DNA from: Alphaproteobacteria bacterium
GTDB taxonomy: Bacteria > Pseudomonadota > Alphaproteobacteria > Micavibrionales > UBA1664
NCBI GenBank assembly: GCA_018969935.1
Contig: JAGWXJ010000096.1
Location: forward strand, 1-7,321
Direction of reading: 5' to 3'
Length of the DNA stretch: 7,321 nucleotides
Position numbers and translations under genes: made by a program. Below, piece by piece: positions 1 through 6,538 of this stretch (its first letter is position 1; the number at the start of each line of letters is the position of its first letter). The notes below the pieces were generated by a model, which saw nothing but the letters and a program-made list of their open reading frames with translations, was not told where the DNA came from and made no database searches.

Positions 1-155
1 TCCCTACACTTTCCCGTGCCAGCCTCGATATCCTGCAAGGCTTCAATATTCTATCGGCGCCCCAATCTCCGCTTTATGGCCCTGCCATTGATGTCGCCAA
101 ACTGCGCACGCAACTGCAAAAGCTGAAACCAGCCCCGCAACGTCACCTGAATTAG
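1..155 (+). CDS. C-terminal end of an unrecognised protein (partial)
   Basis: An open frame enters from the left edge (first complete codon at base 3) and stops at TAG 153-155, giving the last 50 residues of a protein. The tail reads roughly LDILQGFNILSAPQSPLYGP followed by a Lys/Gln/Leu-rich, probably helical stretch and a basic end (RHLN). The other two plus-strand frames stop inside this interval. I do not recognise the family. No membrane segment or motif is evident in what remains. The gene converges with dnaE, with only 8 bases between the two stop codons, so there is no room for a dedicated terminator. That this is a real gene end is inferred from the uninterrupted frame, the tight packing and ordinary-looking codon use. 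Confidence 0.5.
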   Translation, partial: PTLSRASLDILQGFNILSAPQSPLYGPAIDVAKLRTQLQKLKPAPQRHLN

Positions 156-163
156 GCGCATAC

Positions 164-3100
164 TTAAGTTTCGTTGATTGAAATCACGCCCGCAAGGCGG
201 CTGACAGCGCCAAGCGCCTGCTGGCTGAGCTTGTAACGCCCCGGCACCACAATCTCGGCCACATGCCCGTCATTGGCAGGTACCTGCAAAAGCAACGTGC
301 CCATGCCCGTACCTTCGGCCGTGACGATTGTCTTGAGCTGTTCAAGCGCAGCCGTATCGCGCAGCGTCACAAGGCAGCGGCGGGGCTGGCTTGCCAGCGC
401 GTCGGCCAGTTTTTGCACGCCCTGTATGGTCACGCGCATCTGGTCCTCGCGCAACTCGGCATCAACGGTCAAAAGCAGGCTTTCCCCCGCATTGAGGATG
501 TTCCGTGACTTCGCCAGTTCCTCGGAAAAAAGCATGCCTTCAAATACTCCGCTAGGGTCCGATACCTGCAAAAACGCGTATTTGTTACCCGTTTTGGATG
601 AAACCTTTTCCGATTTTTTAAGCAACACACCCGCCATAAAGGTCTTGATGTGCGGCTTGCTTTCAAGCTTCTCGCGCAGGTCGGATACAAGCACCACACG
701 CATACGGTTCAACACTGCACGCTGCGAGTCCAACGGATGGGCGGACAGATAAAACCCTACGGCCTCGAATTCATGGCGCAGTTTTTCAAGGTGGTCCCAC
801 TCGGGCGTTTTGGGCAATGGCGGCCTGTTGGCCGTCATCCCGCCAGCACCAGCGCCAAACAGGCCAATCTGGCCTGCATCGCGGTCGGCGTGCATATTCT
901 GGCAGTAACGCAAAACAACTTCGGCGGCCTCATAGGCAGCCGCGCGCGTAAGGCCAAAGCTGTCAAACGCGCCCGCTGTTGCCAGTGCCTCCATCGTTTT
1001 TTTATTCAGCACCTTGGGGTCCAGACGCTCGGCAAAATCAAAAATGTCCTTGAAGGCGCCTTTCGCATCGCGCTCCGTTTTCATGGCCGTCATGGCACCC
1101 TGCCCCACCCCTTTGAGGGCCGCCAGCGAATAACGGATGGATTTGCCTTCCACCGTAAATTCAAAGCTGGATGCATTCACGTCAGGCGGCAGCACGGGTA
1201 TGCGCATGCGCGCGCATTCCTGCCTGAAAACACTCAGCTTGTCGGTGTTGCCTTGGTCCAGCGTCATGGATGCGGCCATGAATTCGATGGGGTAATTGGC
1301 CTTGAGCCACGCCGTCCAGTACGAAATCAGCGCATACCCGGCCGAGTGCGCCTTGTTGAACCCATACCCCGCAAACTTGTCGATTTTATCGAAGATCGCG
1401 TTTGCTTGCTCTGCGCCCACGCCGCTGTGCTCGGCGGCACCCTTTACAAACTGCGCGCGCTGCGCATCCATCTCGGACTGGATTTTCTTACCCATGGCGC
1501 GGCGCAAAAGGTCGGCCCCGCCAAGGCTGTAGCCCGACAATATCTGCGCGGCCTGCATAACCTGCTCTTGGTAAATCATCACCCCGTAGGTGTCGCGCAG
1601 TACAGGCTCCAGCTTGGGGTGCATGAAGTCCTTTTCTTCCTGCCCGTGAAGGCACGCAAGGTACTTCGGAATATTTTCCATCGGGCCGGGGCGAAAGAGA
1701 GCGACAAGAGCGATAATCTGCTCGAAGTTGCTGACCTTCATTTTAATACCAAGGTCGCGCATCCCCGCACTTTCAAGCTGGAACACGCCAACCGTTTCCC
1801 CGCGCGCAATCAGCGATAGCGTTTTTTCATCATCCAGCGGAATGGAGAGGATATCGAGCTTTTCCCCGCGCCTGCTCCCAATCAGGTCCGCCGCCTTCTG
1901 GATAACCGTCATGGTTTTGAGGCCAAGGAAGTCGAACTTCACAAGCCCCGCGCTCTCAACATACTTCATGTTGAATTGCGTAGCCGGCATGTCGGAACCG
2001 GGGTCGCGGTACAGCGGCACAAGCTGCTCAAGCGGCCTGTCGCCAATCACCACGCCTGCCGCGTGGGTGGATGCGTGGCGGTAAAGCCCCTCAAGCTTCA
2101 GGGCAAGGTCAATCAGCTTGGCGGTCGTTTCCTCGCGGCGTAACTCAACCCGCAGGTCAGGGTCGGCCTTCAATGCCTCCTCAAGACTAATCGGGTTGGC
2201 AGGGTTTTGCGGGATCATCTTGGCAATACGGTCCACCTGCCCGTACGGCATTTGCAAAACACGGCCTACGTCACGCACTACGGCGCGGGCCTGCAACTTA
2301 CCAAAGGTAATAATCTGCGCCACGCGGTCGCGCCCGTAACGCTGCTGCACATAGGCAATCACCTCGTCACGCCTGTCCTGACAAAAGTCCACGTCGAAGT
2401 CCGGCATGGATACGCGTTCAGGGTTCAGGAATCGCTCGAACAGCAGGTTGAAGGCCAGCGGGTCCAAGTCGGTAATACGTAAAGCCCAAGCCACAACCGA
2501 CCCCGCGCCCGACCCGCGCCCCGGCCCGACAGGGATGCTATGCTCCTTCGCCCACTTGATGAAATCCGACACGATGAGGAAGTAACCAGCATACCCCATG
2601 GGCTTAATGGTATTTAACTCAAAAGCCAATCTTTCTTCGTATTTACTGATTGTTGCAGTACGTTCTTCATCTGACATCTCAGGCTTAAGAACGTAATTTT
2701 CAAGCCTCCAGGCCAGACCAGCCTTGGCCTCATCCTCAAGGATCTGGATCTCGTTACGCCCGTCGCCATAACTGAAGGGCGGCAAAATAGGGTCGATGGA
2801 TTTCAGCAGGTGGCTGCACCGCTGGGCAATCACAACCGTATTGGCAATCGCTTCGGGCAGGTCCTCGAACAGGGCCTCCATCTCCTCGGCTGACTTGAGG
2901 TAACACGCGGGGGAAACCTTCCGTCGGTCCTCCTCGGTCACATACCGTCCCTCGGCAATGCAAAGCAGCGCATCATGCGCCTCGTGCATGTCCGCCTCGG
3001 CAAAATAGACATCGTTGGTGGCTACAATCGGTACATGCAGCTTGTACGCAAGGTCCAGAAGCCCGTCTTCAACGGCCTCCTCGTCGCGCACGCCGTGCCG

Positions 3101-3595
3101 CTGGATTTCAATGTAAATCCGCTGCGGGAATATCCCCATCAGCTTCTTCAGCACTTTCTCGGCATCCTTGGGCTGGTTATGCGCAAGGTACTGGCCAACA
3201 GGCCCTTTAAAACCACCCGTCAGGCAGAGCACACCCTCAGCGCAAGCCTCAAGCTCCTCCCAGCTGCAAAAAACTTCCTTGGTGCTTTCGGTTTCAAGGT
3301 AAGCGCGGGATACAAGGCGGCAAAGGTTTTTGTAGCCCACGGCGTTCTGGGCCAAAAGCGTCAGCTGGTGCCGCTCGAACCCCAGCGCCATCTGGACGCC
3401 AATAATCGGCTGCACACCGCTTTTGCCAGCCTCCAAAGCAAACTCGAGGGCCCCGAACAGGTTGTTGGTATCGGCAATCGCAACCGCTGGCATCTGGCGC
3501 TTCACGCATAGCTTCACAAGCTCCTTGACCGGAATCGCCCCTTCCGCCAGCGAATAGGCGGTATGCACATGCAAATGGATGAAGCTGGCGGGCAT
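164..3595 (-). CDS. dnaE: DNA polymerase III subunit alpha (DnaE), complete
   Basis: This is the catalytic subunit of the replicative polymerase, which extends both strands at the fork. It has 1143 residues (E. coli: 1160). An N-terminal PHP domain begins HLHVHTAYS (7-15). The polymerase core carries GPGRGSGAG (357-365), the PDFDVDF motif with Asp399 and Asp401, and FDFLGLKT with Asp555; these match the E. coli catalytic triad Asp401/403/555. NKAHSAGYA starts at 747. QIGLF at 909-913 fits the beta-clamp-binding consensus at the expected place. An OB fold starts near 985, and a C-terminal tau-binding-type region ends the protein. The PHP domain keeps His9 and His11 but has lost other metal ligands, so proofreading probably depends on a separate DnaQ. 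The ATG start fits the family N-terminus; no clear Shine-Dalgarno precedes it. The gene is 42 bases downstream of the second isochorismatase-like gene. Confidence 0.97.
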   Translation of the reverse strand: MPASFIHLHVHTAYSLAEGAIPVKELVKLCVKRQMPAVAIADTNNLFGALEFALEAGKSGVQPIIGVQMALGFERHQLTLLAQNAVGYKNLCRLVSRAYLETESTKEVFCSWEELEACAEGVLCLTGGFKGPVGQYLAHNQPKDAEKVLKKLMGIFPQRIYIEIQRHGVRDEEAVEDGLLDLAYKLHVPIVATNDVYFAEADMHEAHDALLCIAEGRYVTEEDRRKVSPACYLKSAEEMEALFEDLPEAIANTVVIAQRCSHLLKSIDPILPPFSYGDGRNEIQILEDEAKAGLAWRLENYVLKPEMSDEERTATISKYEERLAFELNTIKPMGYAGYFLIVSDFIKWAKEHSIPVGPGRGSGAGSVVAWALRITDLDPLAFNLLFERFLNPERVSMPDFDVDFCQDRRDEVIAYVQQRYGRDRVAQIITFGKLQARAVVRDVGRVLQMPYGQVDRIAKMIPQNPANPISLEEALKADPDLRVELRREETTAKLIDLALKLEGLYRHASTHAAGVVIGDRPLEQLVPLYRDPGSDMPATQFNMKYVESAGLVKFDFLGLKTMTVIQKAADLIGSRRGEKLDILSIPLDDEKTLSLIARGETVGVFQLESAGMRDLGIKMKVSNFEQIIALVALFRPGPMENIPKYLACLHGQEEKDFMHPKLEPVLRDTYGVMIYQEQVMQAAQILSGYSLGGADLLRRAMGKKIQSEMDAQRAQFVKGAAEHSGVGAEQANAIFDKIDKFAGYGFNKAHSAGYALISYWTAWLKANYPIEFMAASMTLDQGNTDKLSVFRQECARMRIPVLPPDVNASSFEFTVEGKSIRYSLAALKGVGQGAMTAMKTERDAKGAFKDIFDFAERLDPKVLNKKTMEALATAGAFDSFGLTRAAAYEAAEVVLRYCQNMHADRDAGQIGLFGAGAGGMTANRPPLPKTPEWDHLEKLRHEFEAVGFYLSAHPLDSQRAVLNRMRVVLVSDLREKLESKPHIKTFMAGVLLKKSEKVSSKTGNKYAFLQVSDPSGVFEGMLFSEELAKSRNILNAGESLLLTVDAELREDQMRVTIQGVQKLADALASQPRRCLVTLRDTAALEQLKTIVTAEGTGMGTLLLQVPANDGHVAEIVVPGRYKLSQQALGAVSRLAGVISINET

Positions 3596-3601
3596 AGCCC
3601 G

Positions 3602-3630
3602 ATTTAACGAAAAATCCGCCCGGAATCCAA
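3602..3630 (-). promoter_or_regulatory. candidate dnaE promoter, possibly leaderless
   Basis: On the minus strand a weak -35-like TTGGAT (3625-3630) is separated by 17 bases from a -10-like TTAAAT (3602-3607, 4 of 6 matches to TATAAT). Six bases then lead to the dnaE ATG, so transcription would begin at or beside the start codon. No purine-rich ribosome binding site is visible. dnaE could equally be read through from the genes upstream. This is a pattern match only. Confidence 0.3.
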
Positions 3631-3637
3631 GCAGAAC

Positions 3638-4189
3638 CTATGGGTTTCCAACAGCCAATCGCGACACGTCCGCCGCCTTGATAAACCGCACACCTTCAGC
3701 GGCAAGGCTCTTCTTGTGGTCGTCGGTCCATAGTGCGGCAAACAACGGACTAACCGAACCCACGGCATCTTCCACCCAGTAAATGCGGTGTCCGCAGCCA
3801 AAATGGCGGTTGGCCGAAACGATATCCTCGACACTCGCAAAAACGCAGGCAGCCTCGTTAAACCCGATGATAAAGATATTTTTGTCTTTCTCGTAAATGA
3901 AGTTGCGGTAACTGCCATCCCTGTAAACGGAAGGGTCGATACCGGCAACCTGCCGCGTTACCTGCGCCGAAAACGCGGGAACCAGCGAAGGCGTCACCAC
4001 ACGCTCGAACCCGTCACGGTCATAAAAGTCGAGTCTAACGCCGATAACAGGCCCGAGGGATCTTTCATTGAAGGTACGCGCAAGCGAAACCATGCAGTCC
4101 AGCTTGGCCTGCTGGGCAAGCCTGAAATCCCGATCACCGGAAAAGCGCTCATACTGGATATGGATACCCAAAAGCTCGTTACGGGCCAT
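3638..4189 (-). CDS. isochorismatase-fold protein with altered catalytic site (second paralog)
   Basis: A 183-residue protein with the isochorismatase/cysteine-hydrolase alpha-beta pattern: first strand ELLGIHIQY (5-13), central strand IFIIGFNEAACV (105-116) with Cys115 at the nucleophile position, and IYWVEDAVGS near 136-145. The family normally uses Asp-Lys-Cys. Here the residue aligned with the Asp is His10, and I cannot place the Lys with confidence, so the reaction and substrate are unknown. It is clearly a paralog of the gene just upstream; both share LLG(V/I)H(V/I)QY, VSLA(K/R)TF, G(Y/F)N with the Cys, and VED-VG. I chose ATG 4187-4189 because it gives the same N-terminus as the paralog and lies 4 bases after that gene's stop, suggesting translational coupling. 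Starts at 4204 or 4222 would overlap the upstream gene. No signal peptide is seen, so it is probably cytoplasmic. Confidence 0.75.
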   Translation of the reverse strand: MARNELLGIHIQYERFSGDRDFRLAQQAKLDCMVSLARTFNERSLGPVIGVRLDFYDRDGFERVVTPSLVPAFSAQVTRQVAGIDPSVYRDGSYRNFIYEKDKNIFIIGFNEAACVFASVEDIVSANRHFGCGHRIYWVEDAVGSVSPLFAALWTDDHKKSLAAEGVRFIKAADVSRLAVGNP

Positions 4190-4193
4190 ATCG

Positions 4194-4733
4194 TTACCCG
4201 ACATGGAAACCGCGCTTGGCAATGGAAGGCACCAGCGCCGATTGCACGAAGTTGACGCCGCTATCCTTCAACCGCTGCCTCAGGGTATCGTCCCAATCTT
4301 TGGCTACTTCGGATGAAAAACAGCCAACACAATCCTCGACCATGTAAACATCAAAACCCACCTCGGCAGCCTTTTTTGTAAGGCTGGCCAAAGTATCAGC
4401 CACACAGAACGGGCCGTTATAGCCCATGACAAAAATAGTATCCCCCGCTTCAGGATAGGGCACGGATCTGTCTTCAAATGGCGAAGATATATACCCCTGT
4501 GTCCGCCTGCTGATATGCGCTTTGAATTCCGGCAAAAGGTAACTTTCATCCCCCCAGAGATATTCGCGGCGGTCTACAAGCTCTGCGCCCACAATCTCAC
4601 CCAAGGCAGCTTCCTTGAAAGTTTTAGCCAGCGATACAATGTTCGCATCCACTTGATGCTGAGCGGCCACAAAGGCTTCGTCGCCGTGGTAACGGCCATA
4701 CTGTACATGAACACCAAGCAAAGTATTTTTCAT
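4194..4733 (-). CDS. isochorismatase-fold protein with altered catalytic site (first paralog)
   Basis: A 179-residue protein and first gene of a minus-strand pair. The fold call rests on strand 1, LLGVHVQY (5-12), on TIFVMGYNGPFCVADT (99-114) with Cys110 at the expected nucleophile position, and on VYMVEDCVGC (129-138), the usual late strand of isochorismatase-like hydrolases. Known members hydrolyse isochorismate, nicotinamide, N-carbamoyl compounds and similar substrates with an Asp-Lys-Cys triad. Here His9 replaces the Asp, and the usual Lys region has Arg76-Arg77 and no clear Lys. The same Asp-to-His change in both paralogs argues for a conserved alteration over random decay; the activity is unknown. 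There is no signal peptide. It is divergent from the neuB-type gene across 67 bases. No Shine-Dalgarno is seen, and a -10-like hexamer sits 6 bases before the ATG. Confidence 0.78.
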   Translation of the reverse strand: MKNTLLGVHVQYGRYHGDEAFVAAQHQVDANIVSLAKTFKEAALGEIVGAELVDRREYLWGDESYLLPEFKAHISRRTQGYISSPFEDRSVPYPEAGDTIFVMGYNGPFCVADTLASLTKKAAEVGFDVYMVEDCVGCFSSEVAKDWDDTLRQRLKDSGVNFVQSALVPSIAKRGFHVG

Positions 4734-4739
4734 AGTGCA

Positions 4740-4769
4740 GTTTTACCCGAAAACGGCGCTGGTTTGCAA
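4740..4769 (-). promoter_or_regulatory. candidate promoter for the isochorismatase-like pair
   Basis: On the minus strand TTGCAA (4764-4769) and TAAAAC (4740-4745, 4 of 6 to the -10 consensus) are 18 bases apart. Six bases separate the -10-like element from the ATG at 4733, which puts the predicted start of transcription on the A of the ATG. The same TTGCAA hexamer, being self-complementary, can serve as -35 for the divergent gene. Weak consensus matches; treat as a hypothesis. Confidence 0.3.
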
Positions 4770-4793
4770 ATTTGCACAGGTTGCGGGTAGATT
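4764..4793 (+). promoter_or_regulatory. candidate promoter for the neuB-type gene
   Basis: TTGCAA (4764-4769, 4 of 6 to TTGACA) and TAGATT (4788-4793, 4 of 6 to TATAAT) are 18 bases apart and lie upstream of the ATG at 4801. Only seven bases separate the -10-like element from the start codon, and no good Shine-Dalgarno is present, which fits a leaderless message. Sequence pattern only. Confidence 0.3.
4765..4776. promoter_or_regulatory. 12-bp perfect palindrome in the divergent intergenic region
   Basis: TGCAAATTTGCA is a perfect inverted repeat with no spacer, lying near the middle of the 67-base gap between two divergent genes and overlapping the shared -35-like hexamer. This is where an operator for a dimeric repressor would act on both units. 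No regulator gene is adjacent, and a 12-base palindrome can arise by chance in AT-rich sequence. Confidence 0.35.
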
Positions 4794-4800
4794 ACGCCGC

Positions 4801-5997
4801 ATGAAAACTCTCATCATTGCCGAAGCAGGCGTCAATCACGAAAAAAACATGGCGCAAGCCGAGCAATTGGTGGATATAGCTGCCAAAGCAGGCGTAGACG
4901 TTTTCAAAACCCAGACCTTCACGGCAGGCAGCCTTGTCACCCGCAACTGCCCCCCCGCCCAGTACCAGACCGACAACGTCGGCGCAGCCGAACAATATTC
5001 GATGCTCGAACAACTGGAATTGCCATACGCATGGCACACCCCCTTAAAGGCCCGTGCCGAAGCCGCAGGCATGGAATTCCTGTCCACGGCATTCGAATTT
5101 GAATCCTTCGATTTCCTGATGGGCCTTGGCCTCAGGCGCATCAAAATCCCCTCGGGCGAAATCAGCAACTTGCCCTTTGTCGTCCATCAGGCTCGCGCAA
5201 AACTGCCACTTATTCTGTCCACGGGGATGGCCACGATGGATGAGATTTATGATGCACTGGGCGCCTGCATCGTAGGCTACCGCGGCGATACGCACGTCAA
5301 CATCAACACCATCCGCGCCGCATGGGCCGACAAGGACGCCCGCAAACTTCTGGATGGCCGCGTAACAGTCCTCCATTGCACCACCAACTACCCCGTAAAG
5401 TGGGATGAAGTGGATATGCGCGCCCTGCCTACCATGCATAAACTGTTGGGCCTGCCGATTGGTTACTCGGACCACACACCGGGCATCGTGGCCTCGCTCG
5501 CCGCTGTCGCCATGGGCGCGACAATCATTGAAAAGCATTACACCATCAGCCGCGCGATGGACGGCGCAGCGGGCCACCCCTCCCCCGACCACAAAGCATC
5601 GCTCGAGCCAAATGAACTTCAGGCGCTGGTAGAAGGCATCAGGATGGTCGAACAATCACCCACGCTTGATACTGTGCGCGAAGCTTGCAAGGCCCTGGAA
5701 GCCAGATATGCCATCCAGTCTGGCATCGAACATCTGGACACCCTTTTGGGCCGCGCCGAAAAAGTACCGGCGCAAGGCGCCCGCGAAGTCGCCCGCGTAG
5801 CCAAAAAAAGCATCGTGGCCTCCAAAGCCATCAAGGTGGGGGAAGTATTCGGCTACAACAACATCACCATGAAACGCCCGATGGGCGGCATGGCCCCCGA
5901 TGCGTTCTTTGACCTGCTTGGAAAGCCATCGGCACAAAGCTACGCGCCCGATGATTTCATCGCGCCGTCCGAACTGGCGGCACCAAAAGTAGCGTAA
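4801..5997 (+). CDS. sialic-acid-synthase family protein (NeuB/PseI/LegI type) with SAF domain
   Basis: A 398-residue enzyme of the family that condenses phosphoenolpyruvate with a 2-acetamido hexose to make a nine-carbon nonulosonic acid. The NeuB barrel shows AEAGVNH (7-13), KTQTF (36-40), KIPSGEISNLP (115-125), STGMAT (140-145), LHCTTNYP (191-198), GYSDHT (221-226) and EKHYT (244-248). His225 and His246 have the spacing of the Mn ligands His215/His236 of meningococcal NeuB. PDHKASLEP follows after a small insert (DGAAGHPS). A C-terminal SAF (antifreeze-like) domain begins near 334 with AKKSIVA, where the family usually has Arg, and continues to NITMKRP. The start at 4801 matches family N-termini; the in-frame ATG at 4735 would add 22 unrelated residues. 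Which sugar it makes (sialic, legionaminic, pseudaminic or other) cannot be told; no neuA, neuC or transferase gene is nearby. Probably cytoplasmic. Confidence 0.9.
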   Translation: MKTLIIAEAGVNHEKNMAQAEQLVDIAAKAGVDVFKTQTFTAGSLVTRNCPPAQYQTDNVGAAEQYSMLEQLELPYAWHTPLKARAEAAGMEFLSTAFEFESFDFLMGLGLRRIKIPSGEISNLPFVVHQARAKLPLILSTGMATMDEIYDALGACIVGYRGDTHVNINTIRAAWADKDARKLLDGRVTVLHCTTNYPVKWDEVDMRALPTMHKLLGLPIGYSDHTPGIVASLAAVAMGATIIEKHYTISRAMDGAAGHPSPDHKASLEPNELQALVEGIRMVEQSPTLDTVREACKALEARYAIQSGIEHLDTLLGRAEKVPAQGAREVARVAKKSIVASKAIKVGEVFGYNNITMKRPMGGMAPDAFFDLLGKPSAQSYAPDDFIAPSELAAPKVA

Positions 5998-6001
5998 TGG
6001 C

Positions 6002-6454
6002 CTAGGGCCTGCGTGGGCCGCGCATACCGGTTTGCGGGCGCTGGCCGTCATTGACATCGCGGGGTTTGGATATTGCGCGGGTATCAAGCGGTATGCGCGG
6101 GCTCGCGTTGCGCTTGTATTCCTGAATATTCCAAAGGGCCATCCGTGCACCGCGCATCTTGTCTTCCATCTGCGCATCCACCGTTACAAAATCCCACAGT
6201 TTGTTGAACAGCACCGAGGGGCGGAAGCCTGACAGGCGTTGCACAAGCTCGGCGCATTCGCGCTCGTTCAGTTCGACGGTCATGCGTTCGCGGATAGACG
6301 TTTTCACATCAGGGTCTGTTGCCGCGTCAAAGGTGGTTCTGAATGCGGCATGGGCAAACACAGCGCAAACACCTGAATCACTGGCCACCATGTCACTTTT
6401 GTAGTCGTAACTGAATGACGCCGCGCGCGAAACCTTGGACCTGAAATCGAACAT
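6002..6454 (-). CDS. protein of unknown function, 150 residues
   Basis: I do not recognise this family. The N-terminus is MFDFRSKVSRAASFSYDYKS. A middle part (about 40-110) looks alpha-helical and charged, with ERECAELVQRLSGFRP and LFNKLWDFVTVD as the most distinctive stretches. The last 35 residues are rich in Arg, Pro, Gly and Gln and probably disordered. No signal peptide or membrane segment is seen, so it is likely cytoplasmic. I chose ATG 6452-6454 because GAGG (6461-6464) lies six bases upstream, the best Shine-Dalgarno in the window. In-frame starts further upstream (ATG 6466, 6481, 6484; GTG 6526) lack this. It lies 84 bases downstream of lolD on the same strand, with a candidate promoter of its own, and converges on the neuB-type gene with only 4 bases between stops. 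Confidence 0.7.
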   Translation of the reverse strand: MFDFRSKVSRAASFSYDYKSDMVASDSGVCAVFAHAAFRTTFDAATDPDVKTSIRERMTVELNERECAELVQRLSGFRPSVLFNKLWDFVTVDAQMEDKMRGARMALWNIQEYKRNASPRIPLDTRAISKPRDVNDGQRPQTGMRGPRRP

Positions 6455-6460
6455 GCAATT

Positions 6461-6464
6461 CCTC
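6461..6464 (-). promoter_or_regulatory. Shine-Dalgarno site deciding the start of the unknown gene
   Basis: The minus strand reads GAGGAATTGCATG, with GAGG six bases before the ATG at 6454. This spacing is ideal and selects this start over the longer in-frame alternatives. Confidence 0.6.
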
Positions 6465-6479
6465 ATATCTGATGAGGGC

Positions 6480-6508
6480 ATCATACCCAACCGGTTTAAG
6501 TTATGCAA
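6480..6508 (-). promoter_or_regulatory. candidate sigma70-type promoter for the unknown gene
   Basis: On the minus strand TTGCAT (6503-6508) is followed after exactly 17 bases by TATGAT (6480-6485, 5 of 6 to TATAAT). Transcription would start near 6473 and give a leader of about 19 bases that contains the GAGG ribosome binding site. The gene could therefore be expressed independently of lolCD. The -35 match is weak. Confidence 0.4.
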
Positions 6509-6538
6509 AATTATGAGGTGACTCACTTCGCCGCAGCG

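Noticed and set aside
650..1819. Long plus-strand open frame (389 codons) opposite dnaE
   Set aside because: It lies wholly antisense to conserved dnaE core motifs. Its protein is rich in His, Arg and Gln with no recognisable motif, typical of a mirror frame in GC-rich coding DNA.
2975..3511. Plus-strand open frame (178 codons) opposite the dnaE 5' part
   Set aside because: Antisense to the PHP domain of dnaE; no motif, and no independent promoter or ribosome binding site seen.
3601..3637. Short hairpin plus T-run (TCC/GGA stem then TTTTT on the minus strand) as a terminator before dnaE
   Set aside because: The stem is only 3-4 base pairs with a tiny loop, too weak for an intrinsic terminator.
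4735..4800. Longer N-terminus for the neuB-type protein (ATG at 4735)
   Set aside because: Family members begin almost directly at the IIAEAG strand. The extra 22 residues would fill the divergent promoter region and resemble nothing in the family.
5044..5655. Minus-strand open frame (203 codons) opposite the neuB-type gene
   Set aside because: The plus-strand frame here carries all the family's conserved motifs; the antisense product resembles nothing.
5803..5809. Run of seven A in the neuB-type gene as a frameshift site or error
   Set aside because: The frame continues into a normal SAF domain and stop codon, so no frameshift is needed to explain the gene.
6510..6523. TGAG-TCAC-CTCA hairpin followed by ATAATTTT after lolD as a terminator
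   Set aside because: A four-base-pair stem is too short; it is likely chance.
6455..6526. Longer N-terminus for the unknown gene (GTG 6526 or ATG 6484, 6481, 6466)
   Set aside because: The ATG at 6454 has a well-placed GAGG, and the upstream stretch contains the best promoter candidate.
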